A stretch of DNA of 13,082 bases from Bacillota bacterium (GCA_016288175.1 JAEEYN010000147.1:1-13082); one strand, 5' to 3'; positions 1-7,551 are shown, numbered from the stretch's first letter. The notes: generated by a model not told the origin, from the letters alone. Translations and numbers: made by a program.

Positions 1-357
1 ACGCTTTATGTCATCAACTCCCGACGCCCGTTCTCGTGCGAGCTCGAGTTCAATATCGACATGATCGGCAAGGTCACCGAAGCGGGGCGCGTCGGTATCA
101 GCGCCGTTGTCAACAACACCAACCTTTCCCAGGAAACGACTGTAAAGGAGCTCATCGACGGCTATGATATGGTCCGCAAGGTCTGCGAAGCAACCGGTCT
201 GAAGGTCAAATACACGACCGGCTGCGAGCCCGTGATCTCCGAATTCCGCAGGTATGCTGAAGAAAACGGCATGGATCCCGCGTATATCGGCGAGATCTAT
301 CCGATCGAGCGCTATATGCACCGCGACTGGGCGCGCTTCACGGAAAGCGGGCTGTGA
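1..357 (+). CDS. C-terminal part of a probable ParA/MinD-like nucleotide-binding protein (5' truncated by the window)
   Basis: An open frame runs in from base 1 to TGA at 355-357, giving 118 residues of a longer protein. The visible part starts in a strand-like segment (LYVINSRRPFS), continues with a helix (IGKVTEAGRVGISAVV) and then the motif VVNNTNLSQETTVKEL, followed by a helical tail ending RDWARFTESGL. From family knowledge, a hydrophobic strand ending in VNNTNL after a 'residues of arginine and proline' segment is typical of the C-terminal half of CobQ/MinD/ParA-type P-loop ATPases found in Clostridia and archaea. The P-loop and Walker B would lie upstream of the window, so the ATPase assignment is an inference. 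The 3' end overlaps the start of the SLOG gene, which implies translational coupling. The true gene start lies outside the window; the ATG at 61 is internal. Confidence 0.6.
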   Translation, partial: TLYVINSRRPFSCELEFNIDMIGKVTEAGRVGISAVVNNTNLSQETTVKELIDGYDMVRKVCEATGLKVKYTTGCEPVISEFRRYAEENGMDPAYIGEIYPIERYMHRDWARFTESGL

Positions 358-878
358 TCCCGATGCTTCCGGCGGAAAAAATCAGCAAGACTTTGCCCGC
401 AATCGACAGGAACAGCACCGCTGCTTTCACGGGGCACCGCGCCGAAAGCCTCCCCTGGGGCTTCGCCGAGAACGATCCCCGCTGCGCGGCGCTGAAAAGC
501 GCTCTTGCTTCCGCGATCGCCTCGGCCTACGCCGAAGGAAAGCGCTGCTTCCTTTCCGGCATGGCGTCGGGTGCCGACGTCTATGCCGCCGAGGAGGTCC
601 TGCGGCTTAAAAGCCGGTTTCCCGATATCCGCCTTGTTTGCGTTTTCCCCTGCCCGACCGGCGATCCGCGCGCCGCGAGCATTGCCTCCCTCGCCGATGA
701 CAGCATTGTCCTTGCGGGAGAATACTGCGCAGGGTGTATGCAGCAGCGCAACCGTTTTCTTATTGAAAATTCTTCTTTGATGATCGCCTGTTATGACGGG
801 CGCAGTGAAGGCGGGACCTACCGGACGCTTTGCCTTGCGCAGGAAAAGGGTCTGCGGATCATTATGATCGAACCGTGA
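354..878 (+). CDS. SLOG family protein (YpsA/DUF1273-like)
   Basis: A 174-residue cytosolic protein with a Rossmann-like SLOG fold. Seen directly: the N-terminal strand with FTGHR (residues 25-29), the glycine-rich nucleotide/ligand loop SGMASGAD (68-75), and the C-terminal RNRFLIENSSLMIACYDG segment (132-149) followed by GGTYRT (153-158). This arrangement is that of the YpsA/DUF1273 branch. SLOG proteins are thought to bind or process nucleotides or nucleotide-like ligands; YpsA has been linked to cell division in Bacillus and Staphylococcus, but no precise reaction is known. The GTG start at 354 overlaps the TGA of the preceding gene (GTGA), which favours coupling; an in-frame ATG at 363 is the alternative start and would cost only three residues. 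The residues before about 22 are not conserved-looking. The ABC-F gene follows after 23 bp. The family call is firm; the function is unknown. Confidence 0.85.
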   Translation: MIPMLPAEKISKTLPAIDRNSTAAFTGHRAESLPWGFAENDPRCAALKSALASAIASAYAEGKRCFLSGMASGADVYAAEEVLRLKSRFPDIRLVCVFPCPTGDPRAASIASLADDSIVLAGEYCAGCMQQRNRFLIENSSLMIACYDGRSEGGTYRTLCLAQEKGLRIIMIEP

Positions 879-892
879 CCGCCTTAACGAAT

Positions 893-896
893 GGAG
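893..896 (+). promoter_or_regulatory. Ribosome binding site of the ABC-F gene
   Basis: GGAG lies five bases before the ATG at 902. It settles the start: the open frame extends upstream to 830, but that part overlaps the SLOG gene and has no Shine-Dalgarno sequence, whereas translation from 902 begins with MPLLGIHNLKKSF, the usual first strand of an ABC-F protein. Confidence 0.75.
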
Positions 897-901
897 TTTA
901 T

Positions 902-2818
902 ATGCCTTTACTGGGTATTCATAATTTAAAAAAATCTTTCGTCGAGCGTCTGCTTTTTGAAGATATCTCTTTCGAAGTCGACGCAAACGACCACATCGGT
1001 TTCGTCGGTGTCAACGGCTGCGGCAAATCGACGCTTTTCCGCATACTCCTCGGCGAAGAGCCGTATGACAGCGGCAGCATCTATGTTTCCTCCGAAACGA
1101 AGATCGGAAGCATGCAGCAGAAGGTCTCAAACGACGATATCTCGCTTTATGATTATACGCTCGAAGTGTTTTCGGAGCTCATCGGCATCGAATCCGAGCT
1201 CGACAGCATCGCCGCGAGCCTTTCCGAAAATGGGCCTGACGAAAAGCTGATCCTGCGCCAGCAGCGCCTCCACGACCGTTACTACAGCCTTGAAGGAACG
1301 ACTTTCCGCGCCCGCACGCGCTCGACTCTTCTCGGCCTCGGTTTTACGGAGGATGAGCTTTCAAGAAGCATCCGCACATTCAGCGGCGGCCAGAAAAACA
1401 AGGCACAGCTCGCAAGGCTGCTTCTTTCCGATTCGAATCTCATGCTTCTTGACGAGCCGACCAACCACCTTGACATCGCTTCGATAGAGTGGCTCGAAAA
1501 CTTCCTCAGCGCATACCGCGGAGCCTTTATCGTCATCTCCCATGACCGTTATTTCCTCGACAAGGTCACGAACAGGACGATCGAGCTCAAGGACCGCAAG
1601 CTTTTCATTTCGAAGGGCAACTATTCCCGCCATATGGAGCTTCGCAGCACGGCTCGCGAACTCGAGATGCGTCAGTTCCTTCGAACGAAGAAGGAGATCA
1701 AAAGGATCGAGGGCATCGTTGAGCAGCAGCGGCGCTGGGGTCAGGCGCATAATTTCATTACCGCCGCATCAAAACAGAAGCAGGCGGACAGGCTAAAGGA
1801 GACCCTCGTCGAACCCGAACGCGACAGCGCTTCGATCCATTTTCACTTCACTGCGAAGGAAGTCAGCGGCAACGACGTCCTTGTTGCGAAGCAGCTTTCG
1901 AAATCATTCGACGGGAAATGCGTTTTCAAGAATGTCGATATGCTGATCAAGAAGGGCGAAAAGGTCTTCCTTCTCGGCGACAACGGCTCCGGCAAAACGA
2001 CGCTTCTGAACATTCTCTCGAGCAGGATCCGGCCTTCGTCCGGCGCGTTCTATCTCGGCGCGCATGTTGAAGCGGCTTATTATGAGCAGACGCTGACGCC
2101 TTCCGACCCCGATATAAGCGTTCTGAACGATGTTTGGGACAAGTATTATACGACCATGACCCGCGCGGAGGTCTGCAACGCGCTTGCCGCCTTCCTTTTC
2201 CGCGGCGACGACGTCAACAAGCCTCTCGGCCTTCTCTCCGGCGGCGAGCTCGCAAGGGTGCAGCTTCTGAAGCTGATGCTGACCCGCTGCAACCTTCTTT
2301 TCCTCGACGAGCCGACGAACCACCTCGACATCACTTCGAGGGAAGCGCTTGAAAGCGCTCTTGAGGAATATAACGGAACGATGCTGATCGTTACGCACGA
2401 CCGCTACCTTGTCAACCGCCTTGCGGACAGGATTCTGCGGATGACGCCGAACGGACTTGAGGAATACATCGGCGGCTACGACGACTACATCGAAGCGCTT
2501 TCGCGGAAGGAGCAGAACGGCACGGAGGCGGAAAAGAATCTTTCCCGGAACGCGATCGACTACCGCGAAAAGAAGCAGCAGCAGAGCCTGATCAACCGCA
2601 CAAAGGGCGAGCGTGAGCGCGCCGAGAAAGCCGTTGTCAAAGCCGAGGCGGAGCTCAAAGCGCTTGAAGAGGAGCAGGCCTCCCCCGCCTATGCCGCCGA
2701 CTACAAAAAAGCAGTGGAGCTTTCCGCAAAAGCCGACCGCCTGCGGCAGGAGCTCGAAAAGCTCTATAAAAACTGGGAGGAAGCCGAAAAGAGGCTTTCC
2801 GAACTGACAGGCGAATAA
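902..2818 (+). CDS. ABC-F family ATPase (ribosome-associated, duplicated ABC domains)
   Basis: A 638-residue soluble protein with two ABC nucleotide-binding domains in one chain and no membrane segments, which defines ABC-F. Domain 1: Walker A GVNGCGKST (36-44), signature SGGQ (161-164), Walker B with DEPTNHLD (184-191), switch SHDR (213-216). A charged linker of about 100 residues (about 220-320) follows; in this family it reaches the ribosomal P-site tRNA/peptidyl-transferase centre. Domain 2: Walker A GDNGSGKTT (359-367), signature LSGGE (445-449), DEPTNHLD (469-476), switch THDR (498-501). The C-terminal 80 residues (about 555-638) are a Lys/Glu/Ala-rich coiled coil as in Uup and YdiF. 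ABC-F proteins resolve stalled or drug-bound ribosomes. The coiled coil and chromosomal setting next to RNase J point to a housekeeping YdiF/Uup-like translation factor rather than an acquired antibiotic-resistance protein; the exact subfamily is inference. Confidence 0.93.
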   Translation: MPLLGIHNLKKSFVERLLFEDISFEVDANDHIGFVGVNGCGKSTLFRILLGEEPYDSGSIYVSSETKIGSMQQKVSNDDISLYDYTLEVFSELIGIESELDSIAASLSENGPDEKLILRQQRLHDRYYSLEGTTFRARTRSTLLGLGFTEDELSRSIRTFSGGQKNKAQLARLLLSDSNLMLLDEPTNHLDIASIEWLENFLSAYRGAFIVISHDRYFLDKVTNRTIELKDRKLFISKGNYSRHMELRSTARELEMRQFLRTKKEIKRIEGIVEQQRRWGQAHNFITAASKQKQADRLKETLVEPERDSASIHFHFTAKEVSGNDVLVAKQLSKSFDGKCVFKNVDMLIKKGEKVFLLGDNGSGKTTLLNILSSRIRPSSGAFYLGAHVEAAYYEQTLTPSDPDISVLNDVWDKYYTTMTRAEVCNALAAFLFRGDDVNKPLGLLSGGELARVQLLKLMLTRCNLLFLDEPTNHLDITSREALESALEEYNGTMLIVTHDRYLVNRLADRILRMTPNGLEEYIGGYDDYIEALSRKEQNGTEAEKNLSRNAIDYREKKQQQSLINRTKGERERAEKAVVKAEAELKALEEEQASPAYAADYKKAVELSAKADRLRQELEKLYKNWEEAEKRLSELTGE

Positions 2819-2830
2819 ATCACAGTATCC

Positions 2831-2847
2831 GGCCGGTCGATCCGGCC
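2831..2847 (+). promoter_or_regulatory. GC-rich hairpin 1 in the ABC-F/RNase J gap
   Basis: GGCCGG (2831-2836) and CCGGCC (2842-2847) form a perfect 6-bp stem around the loop TCGAT. It is followed by only TTG, so it lacks the U-run of a good intrinsic terminator. It starts 12 bases after the ABC-F stop. It may be a weak terminator, a 3'-end stabiliser or part of the RNase J leader. Confidence 0.55.
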
Positions 2848-2851
2848 TTGT

Positions 2852-2869
2852 CCGCCGTCATCTCGGCGG
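2852..2869 (+). promoter_or_regulatory. GC-rich hairpin 2 just upstream of the RNase J ribosome binding site
   Basis: CCGCCG (2852-2857) and CGGCGG (2864-2869) pair perfectly around the loop TCATCT. The stem ends three bases before the AAAGGAG Shine-Dalgarno, so the structure sits directly beside the ribosome landing site. There is no following U-run, so a terminator is unlikely; a leader structure affecting rnj translation or mRNA decay is an inference. Confidence 0.5.
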
Positions 2870-2872
2870 CCG

Positions 2873-2879
2873 AAAGGAG
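2873..2879 (+). promoter_or_regulatory. Strong ribosome binding site deciding the TTG start of RNase J
   Basis: AAAGGAG lies six bases before TTG at 2886. Translation from this TTG gives MSNKPTGKLKIIPLGGLGEIGKNM, the standard N-terminus of RNase J; no ATG or GTG with comparable spacing exists, so the TTG start is well supported. Confidence 0.8.
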
Positions 2880-2885
2880 ATAGTT

Positions 2886-4559
2886 TTGTCCAATAAACCT
2901 ACCGGGAAGCTGAAGATAATCCCTTTAGGCGGTCTCGGAGAGATCGGAAAGAACATGACCGTTCTTGAATACGGCGACGACATGATCGTTGTCGACTGCG
3001 GTCTTGCCTTCCCCGATGAAGATATGCTCGGTATCGATATGGTCATCCCCGACATATCGTACCTTGAAGCCAACAAAGAAAAGCTGCGCGCTTTCGTGAT
3101 CACGCACGGCCACGAGGACCACATCGGCTCGCTCCCCTATGTTCTCGATAAGGTCTCTGCGCCCGTTTTCGGAACGCGCTTTACCCTTGCGCTGATCGAG
3201 CACAAGCTCGAGGAGCACAGCATCATCGACGCGATCCTGCATTGCGTTGCCCCCGGCGATACCGTCGAACTCGGCTGTTTCAAGATCGAATTCATCAAGG
3301 TCAGCCACTCCATCGCCGGCGCTGTCGCCCTCGCGATCACAACACCCGTTGGCGTCGTGATACATACCGGCGACTTCAAAGTCGATTACACACCGATCGA
3401 CGACGAGCCGATCGACATCAACAGCTTCGCTTCCTACGGCAGCGAAGGCGTGCTTGCGCTGATGATGGACAGCACCAACGCCGAACTCGAAGGCGTCACG
3501 CCCTCCGAAAGGGAGCTCGGCAAGACCTTCGAAAAGGTTTTTACCGAAGCCGAAGGCCGCGTTATCGTCGCATCCTTCGCCAGCAATGTTTACAGGATCC
3601 AGCAGGTCATCGATACTGCGGTCCGCCACGACCGCGTGATCTGCTTCCAGGGGCGTTCGATGGTCAATATCGCCCGCATCGCATTCGAGCACGGATATCT
3701 TAACCTTCCCGACAACAGCGTTGTCGATATCGATCAGCTCAAGAATTACGAAAACAACCGCATCTGCGTTCTGACGACCGGCAGCCAGGGCGAGTCCATG
3801 AGCGGACTTTTCCGAATGGCGAACGCCAATCACCGTCTGATCGTCGGCAAGGGCGACACCGTCATTCTTTCCGCCTCCGCGATCCCCGGCAACGAGCGCA
3901 GCGTCGGCCGCGTCATCAACCAGCTTTTCCGTCGCGGCGCGAACGTGATCTACGACCGGCTTGCGGACGTTCATGTTTCGGGCCACGCAAGGCGCGAGGA
4001 GCTTAAGCTGATGTTCCGCCTGCTGAAGCCGAAATATTTCATTCCCGTTCACGGCGAAACGAGGCATCTCTACCGCCACGCTCGCCTTGCGGAGGAAATG
4101 GGCATCGCGCCAGGCAACGTTTTCGTTATGGAAAACGGCAGTATCCTCGAGATCGACCACAGGGAAGCGAAGCTCAACGGCAATGTTTCTTCCGGCTCGA
4201 TCCTTGTTGACGGCCTCGGCGTCGGCGATATCGGAACGACCGTGCTTCGTGAAAGGCGGCTTTTGTCCCAGGAAGGCATGTTCTCGATCATCATCCCCGT
4301 TCAGAAATCGACGGGCGAGCTGATCGGCCTTCCGGAGATCATCACAAGGGGCTTCATCTACCTCAAGGATTCCGACGAGCTGATCGCGGAAGCGAAGCAG
4401 TATGCCTTCGACCAGTCCGTGCAGCTGCTCGAAAAGCACCGCGGTCCGGACTGGACGGCGTTCAACGCGGCGATGAAGAGCGCGATGAAAGCATTCCTGC
4501 TCAACAAAACGAAGCGTACACCGATCATCGTTCCGATCGTTGTCGACATCGAGCTTTGA
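2886..4559 (+). CDS. rnj: Ribonuclease J (metallo-beta-lactamase/beta-CASP RNase)
   Basis: A 557-residue cytosolic RNase with combined endonuclease and 5'-to-3' exonuclease activity, central to mRNA turnover and rRNA maturation in Gram-positive bacteria. Seen: the family N-terminal signature IIPLGGLGEIGKNM (11-24), the zinc-binding HGHEDH motif (74-79), further metal ligands H141 and D163 in SHS and TGDFK, the beta-CASP motif A around MMDSTNAE (193-200), the HVSGH motif (363-367), PVHGE (388-392), and a C-terminal dimerisation domain ending PIIVPIVVDIEL. The length matches RNase J1 (about 555). It starts with TTG behind a strong ribosome binding site and two hairpins. A YlbF-family gene follows after 38 bp, which fits an RNA-decay cluster. 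All catalytic residues are intact; only the paralogue choice (J1 or J2) is open, and the intact active site favours J1. Confidence 0.97.
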   Translation: MSNKPTGKLKIIPLGGLGEIGKNMTVLEYGDDMIVVDCGLAFPDEDMLGIDMVIPDISYLEANKEKLRAFVITHGHEDHIGSLPYVLDKVSAPVFGTRFTLALIEHKLEEHSIIDAILHCVAPGDTVELGCFKIEFIKVSHSIAGAVALAITTPVGVVIHTGDFKVDYTPIDDEPIDINSFASYGSEGVLALMMDSTNAELEGVTPSERELGKTFEKVFTEAEGRVIVASFASNVYRIQQVIDTAVRHDRVICFQGRSMVNIARIAFEHGYLNLPDNSVVDIDQLKNYENNRICVLTTGSQGESMSGLFRMANANHRLIVGKGDTVILSASAIPGNERSVGRVINQLFRRGANVIYDRLADVHVSGHARREELKLMFRLLKPKYFIPVHGETRHLYRHARLAEEMGIAPGNVFVMENGSILEIDHREAKLNGNVSSGSILVDGLGVGDIGTTVLRERRLLSQEGMFSIIIPVQKSTGELIGLPEIITRGFIYLKDSDELIAEAKQYAFDQSVQLLEKHRGPDWTAFNAAMKSAMKAFLLNKTKRTPIIVPIVVDIEL

Positions 4560-4597
4560 ACCGATGCGTCGGCGCAAACGTTATATTTTAAGGGACT

Positions 4598-4942
4598 ATG
4601 AACGATATCAGGGAAAAAACAGCCGAACTTGCGGAATTGCTGAAGGCAAGCGAGGAATACGCGGACTTCAGGCAGGCTGCCGAATCGGTTAACCGAAGCG
4701 CATCCGGCGCCGCCCTGCTCGCCGAATACCGACGGCTGCGGCAGAAGCTGCAGGCAGCCGAGCTTTCCGGAGCGGACTGCGCGGAAGAGCTTGAAAAGCT
4801 TCAAAAACTCGGCGAGCTTCTGCAGATGGACCCGGTGACGAGCGAGTATCTTTTCGCCGAATACCGCCTCAACGGACTGCTTGCCGGGATCTACAAGGAT
4901 CTTGCGGGCGCCGTCGGCGCCGATCTCGGTCTTGCGGACTGA
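4598..4942 (+). CDS. YlbF/YmcA-family (com_ylbF) small helical protein
   Basis: A 114-residue, all-helical, Glu/Ala/Leu-rich protein. The pattern 'TAELAELLKASEEYADFRQA', then an LLAEYRRLRQKLQ helix, then LLQMDPVTSEYLFAEYRLN with a C-terminal helix IYKDLAGAVG, is that of the YlbF/YmcA family (com_ylbF). In Bacillus subtilis YlbF, YmcA and YaaT form a complex that modulates RNase Y-dependent mRNA processing and affects competence, biofilm formation and sporulation. This protein is shorter than YlbF (about 150 residues) but keeps the core. The start ATG at 4598 has AAGG at 4590-4593, four bases upstream, a slightly short spacing. Its position 38 bp after RNase J suggests co-transcription and a role in RNA decay, though a direct partnership with RNase J is inference. 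Confidence 0.82.
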   Translation: MNDIREKTAELAELLKASEEYADFRQAAESVNRSASGAALLAEYRRLRQKLQAAELSGADCAEELEKLQKLGELLQMDPVTSEYLFAEYRLNGLLAGIYKDLAGAVGADLGLAD

Positions 4943-4972
4943 AGCATCCCCACGAAAACCGTTCATACTTAA

Positions 4973-4990
4973 CAAAACGAAGAGGTTTTG
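4973..4990 (+). promoter_or_regulatory. Small hairpin overlapping the mltG ribosome binding site
   Basis: CAAAAC (4973-4978) pairs with GTTTTG (4985-4990) around the loop GAAGAG. The Shine-Dalgarno AGAGG (4981-4985) lies in the loop and first stem base, leaving it mostly exposed. The stem is AU-rich and weak, so biological meaning is uncertain. AGAGG is eight bases from ATG 4994 but only two from TTG 4988, which is why ATG 4994 is taken as the mltG start. Confidence 0.3.
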
Positions 4991-4993
4991 AAA

Positions 4994-6844
4994 ATGAAGC
5001 CGAAAAAAGACCATCAAAACAACGATATCGGTTTTTCCGATGAAAATAACGCCGTTTCCTCAGTCGATCCCGACGATTTCGGGCTTGACGAGTTTTTGAA
5101 CGATTTCGATCCCGACCTGTTCGAATCCGAAGAAGCTTCCGCGCAGGCGGAGACCGAACCGGAGAACGCGGCGGAGAACGTTCCGCAAACCGCCGATGAG
5201 TTCGGTTCGGCATCCTCCGATGCGGTTCTCGAAGAAATCGCCGCCGAAGCGGAGGAAGTCCCGGAGACCGCCGAAGAAAACGGTGAATCCGACTTATCTT
5301 CCGGGCTTGCTGCAGCAGGAACGGATGAATATGAGGAGATCACGGAGATCGAAGAAGCGGAAGACTCAAAAGACAGGTCCGATGATGAACCGGCGGAAAG
5401 CGACGGTTATATCGAGATCGACGATTCCGAGCTCGAAAGCGATTATGAGGACATCACCGCGGCCGCTCTCGGAACGGATGACAGCGAAGATGAGTTTTCC
5501 GAGATCGATCCTGCGGATTTCAAGCTTCCCGGCGCCGAAAGCGAGGTTTTTGACGGCGTTCTTTCGCCCGAGGAGGAAAGCAAGCTTTACACGACAGTTA
5601 ACTTCCCCGCCGTCCCGAAGCCCGTCGACCAGCTGAAATCCGATGCGGAGCGCTATGAAAAAGGAGCGCGCGGCGGCGCCGATAAGGAAGAAGAGAAAAC
5701 CGAACGAAAGAAGAAATTCAAGAAAGGCATGAGGATATTCTGGAAAATTTGGAAAGTTGCGAGGATCCCGGTAATCATCGGCGTCACGCTGCTGATAACT
5801 TACCTTCTTCTGACGAAAGTCGGAAAGAAGCTCTATGAGAACTACCTCCTGCCCGTTGATCTGAACGACAGCACACCCGTCGTTGTGACTATTCCCGACG
5901 GCAGCGGCGCTTCCGCGATCGCGAAGATCCTTTACGAAGCCGGCGGCGAAGACGCACCGGGCCTCATACGGCATAAAGCCGTTTTCAAGGTCTATGTTGA
6001 TTTCATCGGCAAATCCTCAAGACTGCAGGCCGGAACATACGTTCTTTCGAGGAATATGAGCATACCCGACATCGTCGACGTCATCTGCCGCGGTGAACCG
6101 CCGAGGGAGATCATAAAGATAAAGGTCGTTGAAGGTATGACGATCGAAGCAATGGCATCGAAGCTCGTTTCGGACGGCATCCTCGAAAGCCCCGACCGAT
6201 TCCTTGAACTCTGCGTAACGGGCGAAGCTTTCGTTAAGGATCATCCCTTCATTTCCGATATCCCCGTTGATGAGACCGGCGAAAGGCGCTATGTTCTCGA
6301 GGGCTTCCTCTTCCCCGATACTTACGAGATCTATGTCGGCGCGAACGAGGAGACCATTATCGACAAGATGCTTTCCCGCTTCGAGCAGATCTTCGGCGCC
6401 GTCTATTCAGCGAGGGCGGAAGAACTCGGGCTCAGCATGTATGAGATCGTCACTCTCGCATCCACGATCGAAAAAGAAGCGAGGGTCACCGAGGACTTCG
6501 CGAAGGTCTCTGCAGTATTCTACAACCGTATGGACCGCGACATGTCGCTCGATTCCGACGCAACGCTCGAGTACATCCTGAAAACGGGCTCGATCAGCCT
6601 GACGGAGGAGCAGCTTGCGACCGTTTCCGGCTACAATACGCATGTCAACCGCGGTCTGCCGCTCGGCCCCGTCTGCAACCCGGGCAACGCCGCGATCAAC
6701 GCCGCGCTTTACCCGAACACCGAATACATGGACGAAGAGTTCCTCTACTTCTGCCTTATGGATTCGAAGACCGGCGCTCTCGTTTACGCGAAAACGCTCA
6801 GTGAGCACAACGCGAACGTCGCAAAATACAGCCCGAATTGGTAA
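4994..6844 (+). CDS. mltG: Endolytic murein transglycosylase MltG with long acidic cytoplasmic tail
   Basis: A 616-residue membrane protein that cleaves nascent glycan strands at the outer membrane face and sets peptidoglycan chain length. Layout: residues 1-230 are extremely rich in Asp, Glu, Ser and Ala (predicted disordered); 231-256 are basic (KKKFKKGMRIFWKIWK); 257-276 form one transmembrane helix (PVIIGVTLLITYLLL); a LysM-like/YceG N-subdomain follows from about 290; and the catalytic YceG domain holds LEGFLFPDTYEI (435-446), ASTIEKEA with the presumed catalytic E493, VFYNRM (508-513), YNTHVNRGLPLGPVCNPG (547-564) and SEHNANVAKY (603-612). The catalytic half matches MltG along its length. 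E. coli MltG is about 340 residues; the extra cytoplasmic region resembles the long tails of streptococcal MltG. ATG 4994 is preferred to TTG 4988 on ribosome-site spacing. DUF2461 follows after three bases. Confidence 0.95.
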   Translation: MKPKKDHQNNDIGFSDENNAVSSVDPDDFGLDEFLNDFDPDLFESEEASAQAETEPENAAENVPQTADEFGSASSDAVLEEIAAEAEEVPETAEENGESDLSSGLAAAGTDEYEEITEIEEAEDSKDRSDDEPAESDGYIEIDDSELESDYEDITAAALGTDDSEDEFSEIDPADFKLPGAESEVFDGVLSPEEESKLYTTVNFPAVPKPVDQLKSDAERYEKGARGGADKEEEKTERKKKFKKGMRIFWKIWKVARIPVIIGVTLLITYLLLTKVGKKLYENYLLPVDLNDSTPVVVTIPDGSGASAIAKILYEAGGEDAPGLIRHKAVFKVYVDFIGKSSRLQAGTYVLSRNMSIPDIVDVICRGEPPREIIKIKVVEGMTIEAMASKLVSDGILESPDRFLELCVTGEAFVKDHPFISDIPVDETGERRYVLEGFLFPDTYEIYVGANEETIIDKMLSRFEQIFGAVYSARAEELGLSMYEIVTLASTIEKEARVTEDFAKVSAVFYNRMDRDMSLDSDATLEYILKTGSISLTEEQLATVSGYNTHVNRGLPLGPVCNPGNAAINAALYPNTEYMDEEFLYFCLMDSKTGALVYAKTLSEHNANVAKYSPNW

Positions 6845-6847
6845 ACA

Positions 6848-7537
6848 ATGAGCTTCGAAGGATTCAGCAAAGAAACATTCGAATTCCTTTTCGAGATCAC
6901 ATTCAACAACAATGTCGAATGGTTCAGCGAAAACAGGAAGCGCTATGAAAAGTTCGTGCGCGACCCTATGCGTGCGCTTGCGGCGGAACTGATGCCGACC
7001 GCGCTTCGGATCGACCCGAACTTCAATCCGAAGGTCAATTCCTCCGTTTCGAGGATCCGCCGCGACACGCGCTTCACCTATGATAAGTCCCCCTTCCGCA
7101 ACCATATGTGGATCGGGTTCCGCTACCCCAACACGCGGATCAGCGAAGGCTGCACGCTCTATTTCGAGATCACGCCGAACGGGTATTCCTACGGAATGGG
7201 CTTTTATTCGACCTCGACCGCATTCATGGCGGCGTACAGAAAGCGGCTGCTCGCGGACCCCGCGGGTTTTCTCGAACTTGCGAAACCGCTCGAAAAACGC
7301 GGCTTCAGAGTCAGCGGCGAACCGTATAAGCGGGACCGTTTTCCCGATGCGCCTTCCGCCATCAAGCCTTACATCAACCTCAAGTATTTCTATTGGACCG
7401 CCGGCTTCACCGGAGTTTCGGATGTCATAGCGCCGTCCGACATTGCCGAAAGGCTGAAAGCCGATTTCACGGCATGCGAACCGATGTACAAGCTCATGCA
7501 GTCCGTGCTCGCTTCCGTCGGCGAAACCGAACAGTAA
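6848..7537 (+). CDS. DUF2461 (TIGR02453-type) domain protein
   Basis: A 229-residue soluble protein that spans the whole DUF2461 family. Seen: N-terminal FSKETFEFLFEITFNNNVEWF with FSENRKRYEKFV (26-37), the conserved basic core SRIRRDTRFTYDKSPFRNHM (68-87), the strand pair TLYFEITPNGYSYGMGFY (103-120), and the C-terminal LKYFYW region. The RDTRF...DKSPF motif is diagnostic. The biochemical function of the family is not known; it is common in bacteria and some fungi. The ATG lies three bases after the mltG stop, so it is almost surely co-transcribed and may be translationally coupled; no strong Shine-Dalgarno is visible in the short gap. No signal peptide or membrane segment is seen. Confidence 0.88.
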   Translation: MSFEGFSKETFEFLFEITFNNNVEWFSENRKRYEKFVRDPMRALAAELMPTALRIDPNFNPKVNSSVSRIRRDTRFTYDKSPFRNHMWIGFRYPNTRISEGCTLYFEITPNGYSYGMGFYSTSTAFMAAYRKRLLADPAGFLELAKPLEKRGFRVSGEPYKRDRFPDAPSAIKPYINLKYFYWTAGFTGVSDVIAPSDIAERLKADFTACEPMYKLMQSVLASVGETEQ

Positions 7538-7551
7538 ACAGCATCAAGGGA

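Noticed and set aside
902..2818. ABC-F gene as an acquired antibiotic-resistance determinant
   Set aside because: Base composition matches its neighbours, no mobile elements are present, and the C-terminal coiled coil fits housekeeping YdiF/Uup-type proteins.
4561..4572. CCGA-TGCG-TCGG inverted repeat after the RNase J stop
   Set aside because: A 4-bp stem without a T-run is too weak to call a terminator.
2925..4577. 550-residue open frame on the reverse strand opposite RNase J
   Set aside because: It lies exactly antiparallel to a clear RNase J gene and results from codon bias in GC-rich DNA; the protein shows no family motif.
4556..4597. Possible promoter before the YlbF gene (TTGAAC and TATATT)
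   Set aside because: The spacing is about 20 bases and the implied start would fall at the ribosome site, leaving no leader; co-transcription with RNase J is simpler.
6407..7105. 232-residue reverse-strand open frame across the end of mltG and start of DUF2461
   Set aside because: It overlaps conserved catalytic motifs of MltG on the other strand; shadow frame.
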